DNA from: Chlorokybus atmophyticus | Lineage: Eukaryota > Streptophyta > Chlorokybophyceae > Chlorokybales > Chlorokybaceae | DNA: 64,000 nt | Assembly: GCA_009103225.1 (NCBI GenBank) | Contig: RHPI01002836.1 | Location: 234,578-298,577 of the forward strand | Reading direction: 5' to 3' | Part shown: piece after piece, positions 31,745 to 43,545 of the stretch | Layout: each line of letters starts with the position of its first letter | Numbering within the stretch: position 1 is the first letter of the stretch | The notes under the pieces: generated by a model | Database searches by the model: none | Told to the model about the DNA's origin: nothing | The model's input: only the letters and a program-made list of their open reading frames with translations | Position numbers and translations under genes: made by a program

Positions 31745-34336
31745 GCCATGACAGTGTGAGGAGTGGTGGGGAGGATGGAAGGGTCCGGGCTGCCCTCTCG
31801 GCCATGCGTATGATGTCGATTGCTGATTGGGAGAGCAAGGTCTGTGGCCCACCCTTGACTCCTAGCAACAGGTCAGTGCGAAGCCGGAGAATGTCAGCGA
31901 AGTCCGAGGGGTTGACTGCCATAGGTTGCGCCTCCGGCTCATTGTTATCCATCCACAGCAATGCCGTCACCATCATTGATCTCCCTGTGTGAGTGACGTG
32001 TGTTAAACTCAGCTCAGAGGAGTGGGCCAGTGTTGTACGGGGGTCCAGTCCAAGTGCTCGCACAGCCAACGAATGTGCCGTATCCGGAGCATTGACAAGT
32101 GCTCCTATATGGGTGGCAGTTGGAAGGGAAAGCAATGAAGACGAGGATCGTGCTAGACCTATCCACCAAGCGTCTTCCCTCCATCGGTGCACTGCTGCGG
32201 TGAGGAGAGGAACTGCAGGGGAGGGGGCGGCATCAGGTGAGGGTAGGACGGGGCGAGGGGGGCTGTCGTCTGCTCTCGGCTGGTTAACAGATGTTGTTTG
32301 GTTGTCGTCCGGTTGTGGGTGCCAGCTTGGGGAGAGAGCAAGCCTGCGGGCTGAAGGCCTTGAAGACTGTACTGGGGAGGGGGGGGCGGAGTCGAGAGGG
32401 GGAGACGACATGGTTGTATCGTTGTCTGCTACATGTGGCGCAGGGAGCGAGGACCAACAGCTGTGGTCTGCCATCCATTGTCTTGCCGCTTCCGCTAGCT
32501 GCTGCAATGTGACGTATCCGAGGGCAGACTTCGTTGTCTTGGAGGAGGTGGCCTCCCACTCGTCAAGCTTCACCCATCGCTGGTTGGGCCCCGGGGGATG
32601 CTTGCTAGTAGTTTCCACAAGAATGGGGCAGACAAAAAAGAGGACAGCGGCGTCGTCTGCGCCGCTTCGGACGGGAACCGCAGACAGCAACACGGATTCC
32701 AGCTTTGCCATCTCTATCTCTGCTTCCAAGTTGATGCCCAAAGAAGCAGGAGACGAGCGCAAGACTGAAAAAGCGTGTGCCGTGCCAGAGCCTTGCGTGT
32801 TGGGCAGAGGGGTGAGGTCGCCGTATCGCAGCTTAAACCTCGCCATGGTGGTGTCAGTCAGCAAGAGAGAGGGTGATGACAAATTCTCTGCTGTAGACAG
32901 CAACATAGGCACCAAGGTGGCGTGTGCCCATGCTGTATCCGTGGCGGGGTGGCCTAGAGCTATGGTGACAGACTCCAGGTCCAGGGGGTGGGTTGTGCGC
33001 TGAGGGTGCAGTGCATCTCGTCCACTGTCAGCGGCAGGTAAACCTGCGATTGACTGTGGGGGAGTGCCCCGCTTACCAGGGTGAACCTGACCCTTGCGTG
33101 GTGTGGTGTGGCGTTGAGGGGAAGGAGGGGCCGGAGGTGGGGTGGAGCGCTCTTTCATCCATGTGTCATTGTCATCCGAGGGGAGTCCGTCGTCTTCCAT
33201 GTCCACGCGTTCTCCCCAGCTTCGTGCCCGGGGAGAAGGGGGAGGAGGGGTGCGGGTGGGTAAGTCGCGGGTGTGGGGTGTGGAAGATGGAGGGGTTAAC
33301 GGGAGAGGCTGTTCCTGCGTTAAGAGCGCGAACCTGTTGTTGTTGAGCTTGTTGCTGTTGTTGTTGTTGTTGTTGCTGTTGGGCTTTGATGTTGTTGTGA
33401 GTGGTAGTCTTTGAGCGGGTGATGGTGGCAGTCTGAAGGGGTGGAGAGGGGTTTTGAGAGGGCGGATTAAGAGAGTGAAGAGGCATTGCCGCCTGGTTGG
33501 AAGGAGGAGGGACGGGTGCAGACGAGGGTGCAGCTGGTGTCCTTGTTGGGGCTGCAGCTGAGCACTGGCTGCTAAGGTGGCCACGAATGCCACATCAATT
33601 GCAGAGAAATGGAGATGAGGGGGTGAGGATCAATGGTGGTGGAGGAGACCTGACCTTTGTAGGAAGTTCGGATGGTGATGGTCTCTGGAAGGACAACTTC
33701 AGGGGATTTTGGCGTGAAGCGGTAGCATGTGGAGGGTGTGATGAAGTGGCGATTCAGGGATTGGTTGGGAAGGGGCTCGCCGATGGTGCCGAATTGGCTG
33801 ATGATCTGGATGAGAGCTGGAAGAACTCGAGGGTGGTCGCGGCGGAAGGAGATCCAGCCTTCCTTTACGCCTGAATCCGCCCAAGCAGAGACGCGAACAG
33901 GCTTGCCCCTTAGGGTAAGTAGAGCGCCTCTTCGAGCCCTATCAATGATTGCTATAGCAGCCTCTGCAGAGGAGAGAACAACCTGACTCTCCAACACGTG
34001 GATACTGTGTGGAAGTGATATCAAAGCCTCTAACCTTGTCTAAACAGACCGCCTCAATCCATGACAGTCGTGTGACAAGTGTCTGAGACTCAACATACGG
34101 GAGGCGAAATGCAAGAGCTATCTCTTCTAGCTCAGACTGCCTGTCTGAAAACATGTGATCTATGTAGTCTGCCTCATTGCCTGTCTCAGTAGACACACAT
34201 GTCTGCAATACAGAAGGAGCAGAGGAGTACTGTGCAAAAATGTCACTGATACAAGGCCCAATCGTAGACTTAGCTGAGACTTGTTCTGACAAGGGGGAGC
34301 CCGTCACAACCTCCCTGCATGCCTTGCGCTTGTGTG
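31745..34336 (-). pseudogene. LINE ORF1, main part
   Basis: The frame 33593-31745 encodes over 600 residues rich in Pro, Ser and Thr, with a low-complexity Gln/Asn tract (33400-33330). A block near the end reads NPSDFADILRLRTDLLLGVKGGPQTLL. Two further frames upstream (34024-33572 and 34336-33942) join by small shifts and look like its N-terminal part. I see no zinc knuckle. The role is assigned from position: in LINEs the first frame usually encodes an RNA-binding chaperone. It is broken by frameshifts and by the copia insertion. Confidence 0.55.
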
Positions 34337-34759
34337 TGTTGAGAGTCATTCCTACATACGATCAGCATCGACCCTCACACAGGAGTAGAAGGTCGTAAGG
34401 ACGAGCACTAGGTCCGGACTTAGCAAGATGGCGTCGTCGGACCAGACTCCGGACTCCAGACAGGAGCCTTACTAACTGCTTTGTATCTCCGCGTATACTT
34501 ACTTATATTAGGCGTATAAGAGCTTGTTGGAAAGCTCTGGTTGTAAGAAACACAACGCAGCTTAGAGCGCGTAAAAAGGCTGAGTATAGCTTAAGCAGTG
34601 CTTGCAAACGTAGACGTGTGTGTAACTGGCTGGTATAAGACCAGCGGACAACTTGTAATAGATGAATGTGATGTGACTTGTGTATGCTCTGGTGGCGGTA
34701 GCTCTGTCTCTGTGTGTCTATGCTTGCCTCAGCTACATGTGCATGCTAGTCCTTCAACA
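34337..34759 (+). repeat. 5' LTR of copia family 3, left copy
   Basis: A 423 bp LTR, TGTTGAGAGTCATTCC...CCTTCAACA. Confidence 0.9.
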
Positions 34760-34772
34760 GGTTATGGGCCCA
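34760..34772 (+). other. Primer-binding site, copia family 3 left copy
   Basis: GGTTATGGGCCCA after the LTR. Confidence 0.75.
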
Positions 34773-34974
34773 CACTACGCTTGAGGAGTGTGAGACTAGC
34801 TTGTGTGCACACACGGATTGACGTTCGGGGACCATGCATGGTCCTTCCACGGACCCAGCGGGCCATACATGGTCCGTCCCCGCGGACCACGAGTGTCTGG
34901 TCCGCGAGGGACGGACCGTCCATGGTTCTTTTGGGGCCCCAACACCTGGCGCGCAGCCGCGCACCACATATGGT

Positions 34975-35163
34975 CCGTGCCGCACCTTGTATGGTGCGAC
35001 ATGGACCAGCAATGTTGCTGGTTGGCGGCCCTGCAGGGCGCGCTACACGTGTACCATGACTGAAGTACNCCGTGCCGCACCATGTATGGGGCGACATGGA
35101 CCAGCAATGTTGCTGGTTGGCGGCCCTGCAGGGCGCGCTACACGTGTACCATGACTGAAGTAC
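34975..35163. repeat. 94 bp duplication around a single N
   Basis: 34975-35068 and 35070-35163 are nearly identical, separated by one N at 35069. This looks like two contig ends with an uncollapsed overlap. Confidence 0.75.
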
Positions 35164-35578
35164 AGTCTAACCTCGATAAGTGCATACCATCGGGAACGGG
35201 CTTATGTATGCACTTATCGCGTTTATGCATCCTCGTTAAGTTATGCACCCGCTTTAAGTGCATTTATTATGCACTTAGGCTTGGCATAAATGCATAACCT
35301 ATGCACTTATCGAGGGAGTAAACCTAATCCTGAGTTGTAACGTGTACGACCGTAACTATTATACACTGTAATCAGAAACTGTCTGTAACTTAGGCGTAAG
35401 TCACCTTGATAAGTGCATAGACACACCAAAGGTTAGGCATCTCACGGTATGCACTTATCGATAAATGCATATGCTCTTAACGCACAGGTCTTCCCCCTGA
35501 AGACGTCGGTGATGGCCGAACTTATGCACTAAACGCGGATATGCACTAAACGAATGTGCACTTATCGAGGTTAGACTG
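35163..35578. mobile_element. Pogo-like MITE, 416 bp, copy 1
   Basis: Terminal inverted repeats CAGTCTAACCTCGATAAGTG are flanked by TA on both sides. The inside repeats ATAAGTGCATA-like words on both strands. The termini resemble those of Tigger/pogo elements (CAGT..AACCTCGAT). There is no coding. Confidence 0.85.
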
Positions 35579-35779
35579 TATCGTTATTGCATGTACGAGT
35601 ACATAGGTACATTGTGTGTAACATCATTTAATTAATGACAGGCCGCACCGACTGTCGCCGCTTACCATAAAGTGGACAGTCGCAAATGGTCGGCGGCTGT
35701 CAATGTATATTGACAGCCGAACGTCCATGTACATTTTAACTTGACAGCCGCCGACCAGTTGCGGCTGTCCACTTGTGGC

Positions 35780-35900
35780 CTACATATGTATAAATGGATA
35801 TGTGTATACATATAAATATATGTGTATATATACACATATATATATGTATATGTGTATACATGCATATGTATATATATGTTGATAAATATACGTGTGTGTG
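35780..35900. repeat. TA/TG low-complexity tract
   Basis: Alternating TATATG and TGTATA steps. Apparent open frames here (Tyr/His/Ile-rich) are composition artefacts. The surrounding 35580-36760 holds only GACTGTC/GACAGCC words and AT-rich DNA, with no gene seen. Confidence 0.8.
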
Positions 35901-36770
35901 TGTGCATGTAGGAATAGGCTTAAGGTATACAAGCAAAAATTGTTGACGTATTGCGGCCGCAATTTGCAGCCGTGCAATTACTTCATATCTATTATTTTAT
36001 GTACATACATTGTTGTAAGTATATTGATGCGCGTACACATGTGCATTAGACCATTCATATGCAAAATTATGTACATCTCAAATAATGTATAACAATATGA
36101 TTGTACAAAGTGTTATGATTACTGTACAATTACATAGTTTAAAAAAATAATTATATCAAATTTACATCCATGCGTTGCGCGTGTAATTACATTATATATA
36201 GGTCGTTGGTTATTACATTATCTTAATGTTCACAACCGTTAACATCATACCATGAATACATATGTGTTGATGATGTTTGCATGTTGCATTGCTAGGCGTA
36301 GTTTATGGTATGTTTGGTTTTGATGATTTGTACGAAACGAAAGCGCAAGCAATGTCAGATGTTATGACTTGTAGCCTTACTTGTATAACCTCATAAATGG
36401 CTCATAAAAGCCTCACGCGACCACAGAATCATCGACAGCCCGATAAGGTACACTGGCTGCATTGACAGTCGCAATTTGGCTACTATCACTAAGCATTGTC
36501 ACAATGACAGCCCCTAACAAGTCTACAAATTGTACTGGCGTATTGACAACCGCCGAGTTCGCGGCTACCGGTATGTAGTTTACCACCGTCCATGTAACTG
36601 GTACAGCCTATAAATGCTACAATTGCACAGGCTCAGCCTATGGGCCTATCAAAGTGACACACAATCTCCGACTGTCCATCAGCAATTACTGCCGCCGGCC
36701 GACAGTCGCCAAGCGGCTAAACTACATGAAATACGTTGCCATATGACCCTACCGGTACGTGCACTCGTAG

Positions 36771-36833
36771 CTTAGTGGTTAGGGCGTCGTCTTTGATATG
36801 CTAAAGGTACTGGGTTCGAATCCGGTCGATGCG
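36771..36833 (+). ncRNA. tRNA-like sequence, possible SINE head
   Basis: A-box TAGCTTAGTGG (36778-36788) and B-box GGTTCGAATCC (36813-36823) are at tRNA spacing. The T-arm loop has one base too many and the anticodon loop is eight bases long, so it is not a normal tRNA. A GC-rich segment follows to about 36930. Confidence 0.5.
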
Positions 36834-37352
36834 TGTGTTCTTGACTAAGCATTCCACTCACTCCGCGGAGCTGGCCGCGGCCTCCTGCGCCGCTGGTTGG
36901 GCGTGGCCGGTGCCGCCGGCAAAGATGTCTCAACTTTTACTGCAGTTGCACAAATGTTTACATTGTTTCATATTAAACTTCGGTCGATGGTCCGCTGGCC
37001 GGACCAGTTATTGAAGTATTGTGATGATTTTGTCCCTGGTTCGATGGCTGGACCATACCTGGTCCTGACGCAACAGTAATCGGCCGGACCTTAAGTGGTG
37101 CGTACCAAGGGACAATGGTACCATTCACGTGAAATTGCATCGACAGTCGGACCATGAATGGTCCGACTGTCGATGCAAAACAGACCATGCAAGGTCCACC
37201 GATATCATTTAGCAGGGGGAAATCCCGGTCCTGCGTCACGGACCATTCATGGTCCTTGAACGTCAATCCGTGTGATAGTAGTTCTACACTACGGTAGCTT
37301 GTGGTAGCAGAGCCTTGGGTGTCAACTGCAAGTGAAGGCAGGCACGACAAAG

Positions 37353-37735
37353 ATGGAGGCGACCTACGACAAGGGGCAGATTGCAAAGCTGGACACCGAC
37401 AACACATGGTGCGTGGAGATGAAGGCCTTGCTCATCCATAAGAAGGTGTGGAAGTATGTTGATCGGAAGGCACCACCACCAACACCAGGAGCGAATACTG
37501 TGTGGTCAGAGCATTCAGCAGAAGTACACTCTTTGCTTGTGTTGAATTGCAAACCGCATCACTTTCCCATGCTCACTGCATGTGAAGATGGTAGACAAGC
37601 TTGGGAAAAGCTATCAGCCTTTTCAGAGCCAAGAACAATGCCAGAAAGTTGCAGCTACGCAAGTAGCTGAGCGCACTCAGGAAGGAGGCAGCAGAACCCA
37701 TCACAAAGTATGTTGCACACGCGAGAGAGCTGTGG
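37353..37735 (+). pseudogene. Copia family 3 Gag, left copy
   Basis: MEATYDKGQIAKL matches the intact copy at 62239. A lost G near 37620 shifts the frame and a CAG-to-TAG change follows. At about 37735 the gag sequence (ARELW.DL) joins integrase zinc-finger sequence, so the end of gag, the protease and the pre-integrase are deleted. Confidence 0.85.
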
Positions 37736-40270
37736 GCGGACCTTGTGAACCATGCCTGGTTGCAAAGCAGCATGCTATGCCATTCCCATCATCCTCTTCA
37801 AGCAGTCAGCATCCTTGAAGCTTGCGCACATGGATGTCTGTGGCCCTATGCGCATTGTGACAAAGGGAGGGGCCAGGTACTTTGCTACATTCCTCGACGA
37901 CTATAGCAAGCTGTCCATCATCTTTCCATTGACGCTCAAGTCAGAAGTTGCTGGAGCTGTGCGCACAGTTGTGGCCTTGTTGGAGACGCAGCCTAGCAAC
38001 AAGATGAAGGCAATGAGGAGTGATCGAGGAGGGGAGTACATTAACAAGGAGTTGAAGGAGTTCTTCGCCAGCAAGGGCATACGCCACGAGACAACGGCAC
38101 CCTACACCCCGCAGCAGAATGGAGCAGCTGAACGCCTTAACAGGACACTCTTTGAGCGTGTTCGAGCCATGCTCAACGACACAAAGATGGAAGACAGTTT
38201 GTGGAAGGAGGCGGTACTCACTGCCAACTATATCCGCAACAGGTCTCCGGTGCGCTCAGAGCAAAAGACTGCGTGGGAGCACTTCTATGGAGCCACACCC
38301 GATATGAGTGGTATGCGTGTGTTTGGATGCACGGCATCTGCACTAGTGCATAAACAGCTCAGACACAAGCTGGAGCCCGTCAGCAAGAAGGGCATCTTCG
38401 TTGGCTATGAACCGGGTTCCAAGGCTTACAGAATCTTGCTCGAAGACACTCAGAAGATTATCGTGAGAGGTGGTTTTCCATGAGGGATTATCACAACCAG
38501 AAGCAGGCTTCTTTCCGGGAGATGACGATGAAGTACAGCCACAAGAGCATCCTAAGACAGTGGAGGCTGAGGGCGAGGCAGTCATCAACAACAAGGGTGA
38601 GCGAGACTCAGTTGTAGCAGGCCAGAAGGAGCCGCACCTGCAGCAGGAGCACGCAGCTCGCAGATACCCAGTGAGGGAGAGAAAGGCACCTGACTTCTTA
38701 CACAAGGCACACGTCGCCAGTGTGCAGAATGAGGAGCCAAGCACCTACGAGGAGGCATTCTCAGCACCAGATGCGGAGCAATGGCAGCGTGCTATGGACG
38801 AGGAGACTGCGTCACTCCATGCCAACAACACTTGGTCACTGGAGCAGTTACCGCAAGGAGTGAAGACCATTCCAGTGAAATGGGTCTTCAAGGTGAAGCG
38901 TGATGGTCAGGGCAACATTGAGCGCTACAAGGCAAGACTGGTGGCAAAGGGCTTCTTGCAGCAGGAAGGTGTGGACTTCAACGAAGTGTTTGCACCTGCA
39001 AGTAAGCATACCACCTTCCGTGCACTGCTAGCTATGGTTGCTGCTGAAGACCTAGAGCTGCATCACCTCGACGTGAAGACTGCCTTCCTCTACGGAGAGC
39101 TGGAGGAGGAGATCTTCATCGAGCAACCACCTGGATATGACGAAGGGGAGAGCGGCACAGCGTGCAAGCTGATCAAGGCACTGTACGGGCTGCGACAGGC
39201 ACCGCGTATGTGGCACATCAAGCTTACCAAGGAGCTGGAGGCACTTGGCTTCACCGCATCCTCTGCAGACCCTGGGCTCTTCATCCATGCGACAAGACAA
39301 CAAGGTCTGGCTGCTCGTGTATGTTAATGACATCATCATCACCGCCAGGCAGGTACACCACCTGCAAGAGACGAAACTTGCTCTACAGCAAGCATTCTCA
39401 GTCCGTGATCTTGGAGAGGCCAAGTGGTTCCTTGGCATGGTGATTGAGCGCGACAGGGCTGCTCGCACAATCAAGATCAGTCAGGAGCAGATGGTGAGCA
39501 GAGTCGTCACCAAGTTCGGGCTCACTGAAGCGAAGACCAAGACCACACCGTTGGCACTTGGCACTGCCCTTATCAAGGCAAAGGATGAGGAGGTACTCGA
39601 CAAGGCTCAGTTTCCATATGGTGAGCTGGTAGGCAGCATGCTCTATGTGGCAGTGTGCACACGTCCCGATGTTGCACATGCTGTGGGAGTACTTGCTCCC
39701 TACATGTCTGCACCGAGCATGGAGCACTGGACAGCAGCAAAGGGAGTACTACGCTATGTTGCTGGGAGCGCAACAGTTGGCATCAAGTTTGGGAGCGGGA
39801 GCATTGAGTTGGAGGGCTACTGCGACTCGGACTTTGCTGGTGAACTTAACAGCAGGAGGTTCACTACAGGCTACGTCTTCAAGCTGAACGGAGGCGTGGT
39901 GAGCTGGAACAGCAGGCTGCAGCCAACAACAGCAGCATCTACATCAGAGGCTGAGTACATGGCAGCGGCAGCAGCAGTGAAGGAGGCACTCTGGCTTCGC
40001 AAGCTCATGGCAGACTTGGAGCACCCCATGGCGTGCATCGTCATCAACTGTGACAACCAAGGAGCCATCAAGTTGTTGAAGCACCCTATCGCCTCGGCAA
40101 GGACGAAGCACATTGATGTCATGCATCACTTTGTGCGTGACAGAGTCACAAGGAAGGAGGTGGAGTTCCAGTACTGCAACACTGAGGGCATGCTGGCGGA
40201 CTTCATGACAAAGCCATTGTCACCACTCAAGTTCAAGACTTGTTGTGCAGGACTTGGCATCTGTGTTTGA
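37736..40270 (+). pseudogene. Copia family 3 integrase, RT and RNase H, left copy
   Basis: The integrase core is open at 37825-38470: HMDVCGPM (first Asp), MRSDRGGEY (second Asp) and QQNGAAERLN (Glu). A shift near 38470 leads into RT (KWVFKVKRDG, ARLVAKGF, HLDVKTAFLYGEL), and a second shift near 39310 leads into the rest. The catalytic motif reads VYVNDIIIT, with Asn for the first Asp of YVDD, so the enzyme would be dead even in frame. RNase H is complete (YCDSDFAGE, SEAEYM, CDNQGAIK). It stops at 40270, 42 bp before the LTR. Confidence 0.88.
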
Positions 40271-40312
40271 CTACAGGAGCAAGCGTTGGAGGTCAAGCTG
40301 CTCGCGTGGGAG

Positions 40313-40729
40313 TGTTGAGAGTATTCCTACATATGATCAGCATCGACCCTCCACACAGAAGTGGAAGGTCGTAAGGACGAGCACTAGGTCCGGACTTAGC
40401 AAGATGGCGTCGTCGGACCAGACTCCGGACTGGAGCCTTATTAACTGCTTCATATCTCCGCGTATACTTACTCATATTAGACGTGTAAGAGCTTGTTGGA
40501 AAGCTCTGGTTGTAAGAAAGACAATGCAGCTTAGAGCGCGTCAAAAGGCTGAGTATAGCTTACGCAGTGCTTGCAAACGTAGACGTGTGTGTAACTGGCT
40601 GGTATAAGAACCAGCGGACAACTTGTAATATATGAATGTGATGTGACTTGTGTATGCTCTGGTGACGGTAGCTCTGTCTTTGTGTGTCTATGCTTGCCTC
40701 AGCTACATGTGCATGCTAGTCCTTCAACA
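40313..40729 (+). repeat. 3' LTR of copia family 3, left copy
   Basis: 417 bp, TGTTGAGAGTATTCC...CCTTCAACA. Confidence 0.9.
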
Positions 40730-40889
40730 AGGCATTCATGAGAAGAAGCAGGAGAGTGGAGAGACTGTTGCATTTGCTGCAAGGTCTGAGACTTCCTTAT
40801 CTTCCCGAGGCCGTGGGAGAGGAAGAGGCAAGGGCAAGTTTGAAGGTGTGAGTCGAGAAGAATGGCTGAAGACAGTGGAGTGTCATCAT
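40730..40889 (+). pseudogene. Copia Gag fragment of another family
   Basis: Encodes GETVAFAARS, an Arg/Gly-rich linker and VECHHC, the start of a zinc knuckle. It is cut at 40889 by the family 2 LTR. Confidence 0.6.
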
Positions 40890-41028
40890 TGTTGCGCATA
40901 GGCATGGCTGGAGCTTAGTGTCCAGTCTGATATGCACTTGTATTAGGAGACATTAGCACTATGTGTGCACTGCATGAGTTCATGCAGTGCCAGCATATCA
41001 TGTGCTGTAGATATCAGCCTTGGGGTAG
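40890..41028 (+). repeat. Left part of the split family 2 5' LTR
   Basis: TGTTGCGCATAGGC...CTTGGGGTAG. It ends in TAG, the 3 bp target duplicated by the giant element. Confidence 0.92.
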
Positions 41029-41063
41029 CACACGGATTGACGTTCGGGGAGCATGTATGGTCC
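41029..41063 (+). repeat. Left terminal inverted repeat of the giant element
   Basis: CACACGGATTGACGTTCGGG followed by a GGAGCATGTATGGTCC palindrome with one arm mutated. Confidence 0.9.
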
Positions 41064-41215
41064 TTCCACGGACCCCGCAGGCCATACATGGTCCGTGCCC
41101 CGAGGACCACGAGTGCCTGGTCCCCGGGGGACGGACCGTCCATGGTCCTTTCGGGGCCCCGATACCTGGCGCGCAGTCGCGCACCATACATGATTCGCGG
41201 CCGGACCAGGTGATA

Positions 41216-41683
41216 CAGTCTACCCCCGCTAAGAGACTTCGCTCCAAGAGAATAACCCCGCTTATAGCATAGAATGTGAGATTACCAATGGTTTTACAGG
41301 CGAATGTTGGTGCCAAAGAGAATATGACCAACCGCGAAGAGCATATATTTTTTCATGAAATTCTTGCAAGTTTGAGTGTGCATATTCCCAACATCGAGGG
41401 AGGAGACGTGACGGGTGTGGCATAAGGCGTGATGAGCGTGACGATCAGGGCATGATGGGCAAGGTGTGACGCGCAACCAGCGTGATGCGTGTAATGGCGC
41501 GACGGGCGTAACCTGATGCGCGTGACGTAATGAGCGTAACGGGCGTGATGAAACCGTGTTTATAGCATATTTATGCTCTTGACATCTAAGAGCATATTAT
41601 TCTCTTAAAAGCAAAAAGCATAACCTCGCCAAGAGCATACGATTGCTGGGGACAAACAGTATGCTCTTAGCGTTGGTTGACTG
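41216..41683. mobile_element. Pogo-like MITE of a second subfamily, 468 bp
   Basis: TA-flanked. The ends CAGTCTACCCCCGCTAAGAG and its diverged complement enclose repeated TAAGAGCATA words. The overall design equals the 35163 MITE, with GAG replacing GTG in the word. Confidence 0.7.
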
Positions 41684-41826
41684 TATACTGGTCCGATATG
41701 CCGTGAAAGTCCGGACTATGAATGGTTCGCAACCGGACCAGGCATTTCCCCGGTCCGACTGTCAATGGGTCTCCGGACCATGCATGGTCCGGACTACATC
41801 AATGCTTGACCATATATGTTCCGGTA

Positions 41827-42250
41827 CAGTCTAACCTCGATAAGTGCATATTCGATTAGTGCATATCCGCGTGTAGTGCATAAATTTGGCCATCACCGAC
41901 GTCTTCAGGGGGAAAACCTGTGCGTTAAGAGCATATGCATTTATCAATAAGTGCATACCTTGAGATGCCTAACCTTTGGTGTGTCTATGCCCTTATCAAG
42001 GTGAATTACGCCTAAGTTACAGACAGTTTATGATTACAGTGTATCATAGTTACGGTCGTACACATTACAACGTAACTCAGGATTAGGTTTACTCCATCAG
42101 TGCATAGGTTACGCATTTATGCCAAGCCTAAGTGCATAATAAATGCACTTACAGCGGGTGCATAATTTATGCACTTAATGAGGATGCATAAACGCGATAA
42201 GTGCATACATAAGCCCGTTCCCGATGGTATGCACTATCGAGGTTAGACTG
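41827..42250. mobile_element. Pogo-like MITE, copy 2, inverted relative to copy 1
   Basis: The same family as 35163-35578, in reverse orientation, with CAGTCTAACCTCGATAAGTG termini and TA on both sides. Confidence 0.85.
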
Positions 42251-42254
42251 TAGA

Positions 42255-43216
42255 TAACATCCAAGTGGCTGGTCCGAACCGGAATCATGGGGCGGACCAT
42301 TGCTGGTGCACGCTGAGCTTATCGGTCACTGTTGACAAGCAGCACGCACCGTGCATGGGCTGCGGCTCATAAAAGCTCATACAGGTCCACATTTTCGTAA
42401 GATTGCGGACCATTCATGGTCTTTAACCCAACTAGGCTCTTCCTAATCCGATTATCCGCGGGTAGGGACCATGCATGGTCGGTACCCCATGATTGCTGAA
42501 CCATGCATGGTTCGAGGTTGGTCCTCAAGTAAATGATTCCGGTTCGGCATATTATGTAATTACATGGAGTGAAGACTGGGCAGTCGCACCATGCATGGGC
42601 CACTACTGGCCACTACCGGCGCGACGGATGAAAAAAGAATGACCTGCAAATTATGGCAGCGGAGGATGTGCTCATTGACCCCGTTAGTGCATGCATTCAG
42701 ACAAGTGAATGCGTTGACAGGGCCAACCAGCACATCCCTCCCACTGCCATAAGATAGTGTATTTGGTATGTTCTCGTATATGATACACGTCATAGCTGAG
42801 ATTGCGCGGACGCTGGGATTCAAGACGTAGCCCAGCCTCTCATCTGACCGTTGATTCAAGCGTATTGAACGGTCGGCATATTCAGTAATTACATGGAGTG
42901 AAGACTTGACAGTCGCACCGTGCATGGTGCGACTGTCGAGTCACGTGCATGGCCAACAATAGGGTTCCTACCTACATGGTCTGCGTAACAGGGTTGCGCT
43001 CAGAGAGGGAGCAGCGGCGCTCTGGTTGGTGGCGGCGGCCTCGTTGGCGGTGTCTTTGCTGGCAGAATCTAGCTGTACCAATGGCCAATAAAAAGGCTGT
43101 CCGCTTCGCTAAGGACAGTTAGTACTAAGTTGGGAATCAACTTGCAACCAACCAGTAAGAGGAACACCTTTCGTAGGAACAACCGCCTTCGCAGCCAATA
43201 GAGTTCCCTACCCTTA
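42255..43216. other. Left subterminal region of the giant element
   Basis: It holds ATGCATGG palindromes (to about 42950). A 55 bp piece occurs twice, around 42545-42600 and 42880-42930 (ATTACATGGAGTGAAGACT...CAGTCGCACC). No convincing gene, apart from a possible upstream continuation of the exon at 43219. Confidence 0.6.
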
Positions 43217-43218
43217 CC

Positions 43219-43423
43219 GGAGCAGGCTGATGTCGTCCAGCACCATGTGGTTAATGACCAGCCCATTGAGGCTGTCAACCCTCAGCCCGCCCATGAAAAT
43301 CCGGCCATGCTCGGGCAGCATAGCGACATCAGCTAGCAGCATGAGCAGTAAGTTGACCACGCTGTTGTACCTGGCGTACTGCTCTTCATTGAGTATACAT
43401 GACAGTATGCATGCCACTAACAA
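43219..43423 (-). CDS. Possible isolated exon, unrecognised
   Basis: A clean minus-strand frame (NSVVNLLLMLLADVAMLPEH, then VINHMVLDDISLLR) ends at a good donor (GTAAGG at 43217). I could not find convincing partner exons. It could be a fourth gene of the element or chance. Confidence 0.3.
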
Positions 43424-43545
43424 TAGGAATGCTGTACATAAACAGCCTTCACCATGCTAAGAGACTGTCGATAAACTTAGTGCACTTGCTGCCTTGCTGT
43501 GATCTCCACTGTCAGCCGATGGTGCCATTGCATGTGGTGTGTCAC

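Larger units (their letters stand above)
19437..34336 (-). mobile_element. APE-type LINE, interrupted by copia family 1
   Basis: Minus-strand order: ORF1 (34336-31745 and, after the copia insertion, 22060-21995), ORF2 with endonuclease and RT (21975-19590), and the 3' tail (19590-19437). The copia element 22061-31739 sits in the end of ORF1 with the duplication GTATG. The 5' end is cut by the family 3 LTR at 34337. RT joins the tail directly at 19590, so the C-terminal part of ORF2 is deleted. Confidence 0.85.
34810..37274 (+). mobile_element. CACTA-like non-autonomous derivative, 2465 bp
   Basis: The termini CACACGGATTGACGTTC and GAACGTCAATCCGTGTG, and roughly 60 bp next to each, match the ends of the giant element in the same orientation. 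It interrupts the family 3 leader, whose uninterrupted form is at 61705-61829 (...TTGTGTGCATAGTGG...). The 3 bp duplication is not clean (GCA on the left, ATA on the right). No transposase is present; the inside holds palindromes, GACAGTC motifs, a pogo-like MITE and a tRNA-like sequence. Confidence 0.85.
34337..40729 (+). mobile_element. Ty1/copia family 3, defective copy
   Basis: LTRs 34337-34759 and 40313-40729 enclose a leader, a broken gag, integrase, RT and RNase H. A CACTA-like derivative (34810-37274) sits in the leader. The left flank is LINE ORF1 and the right flank is another copia gag. No target duplication matches (GTGTG against AGGCA), so the two ends probably belong to different insertions joined by recombination. 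Confidence 0.85.

Noticed and set aside
31993-33003. Plus-strand 336-codon frame opposite LINE ORF1
   Set aside because: Antisense shadow of the Pro/Ser-rich ORF1; no domain and no upstream signal.
35662-35977. Minus-strand frames rich in Tyr, Ile and His
   Set aside because: Products of the TATATG low-complexity tract.
34808-37277. A clean 3 bp duplication around the small CACTA-like derivative
   Set aside because: The left flank is GCA and the right is ATA; comparison with the empty site at 61745-61760 does not resolve it.
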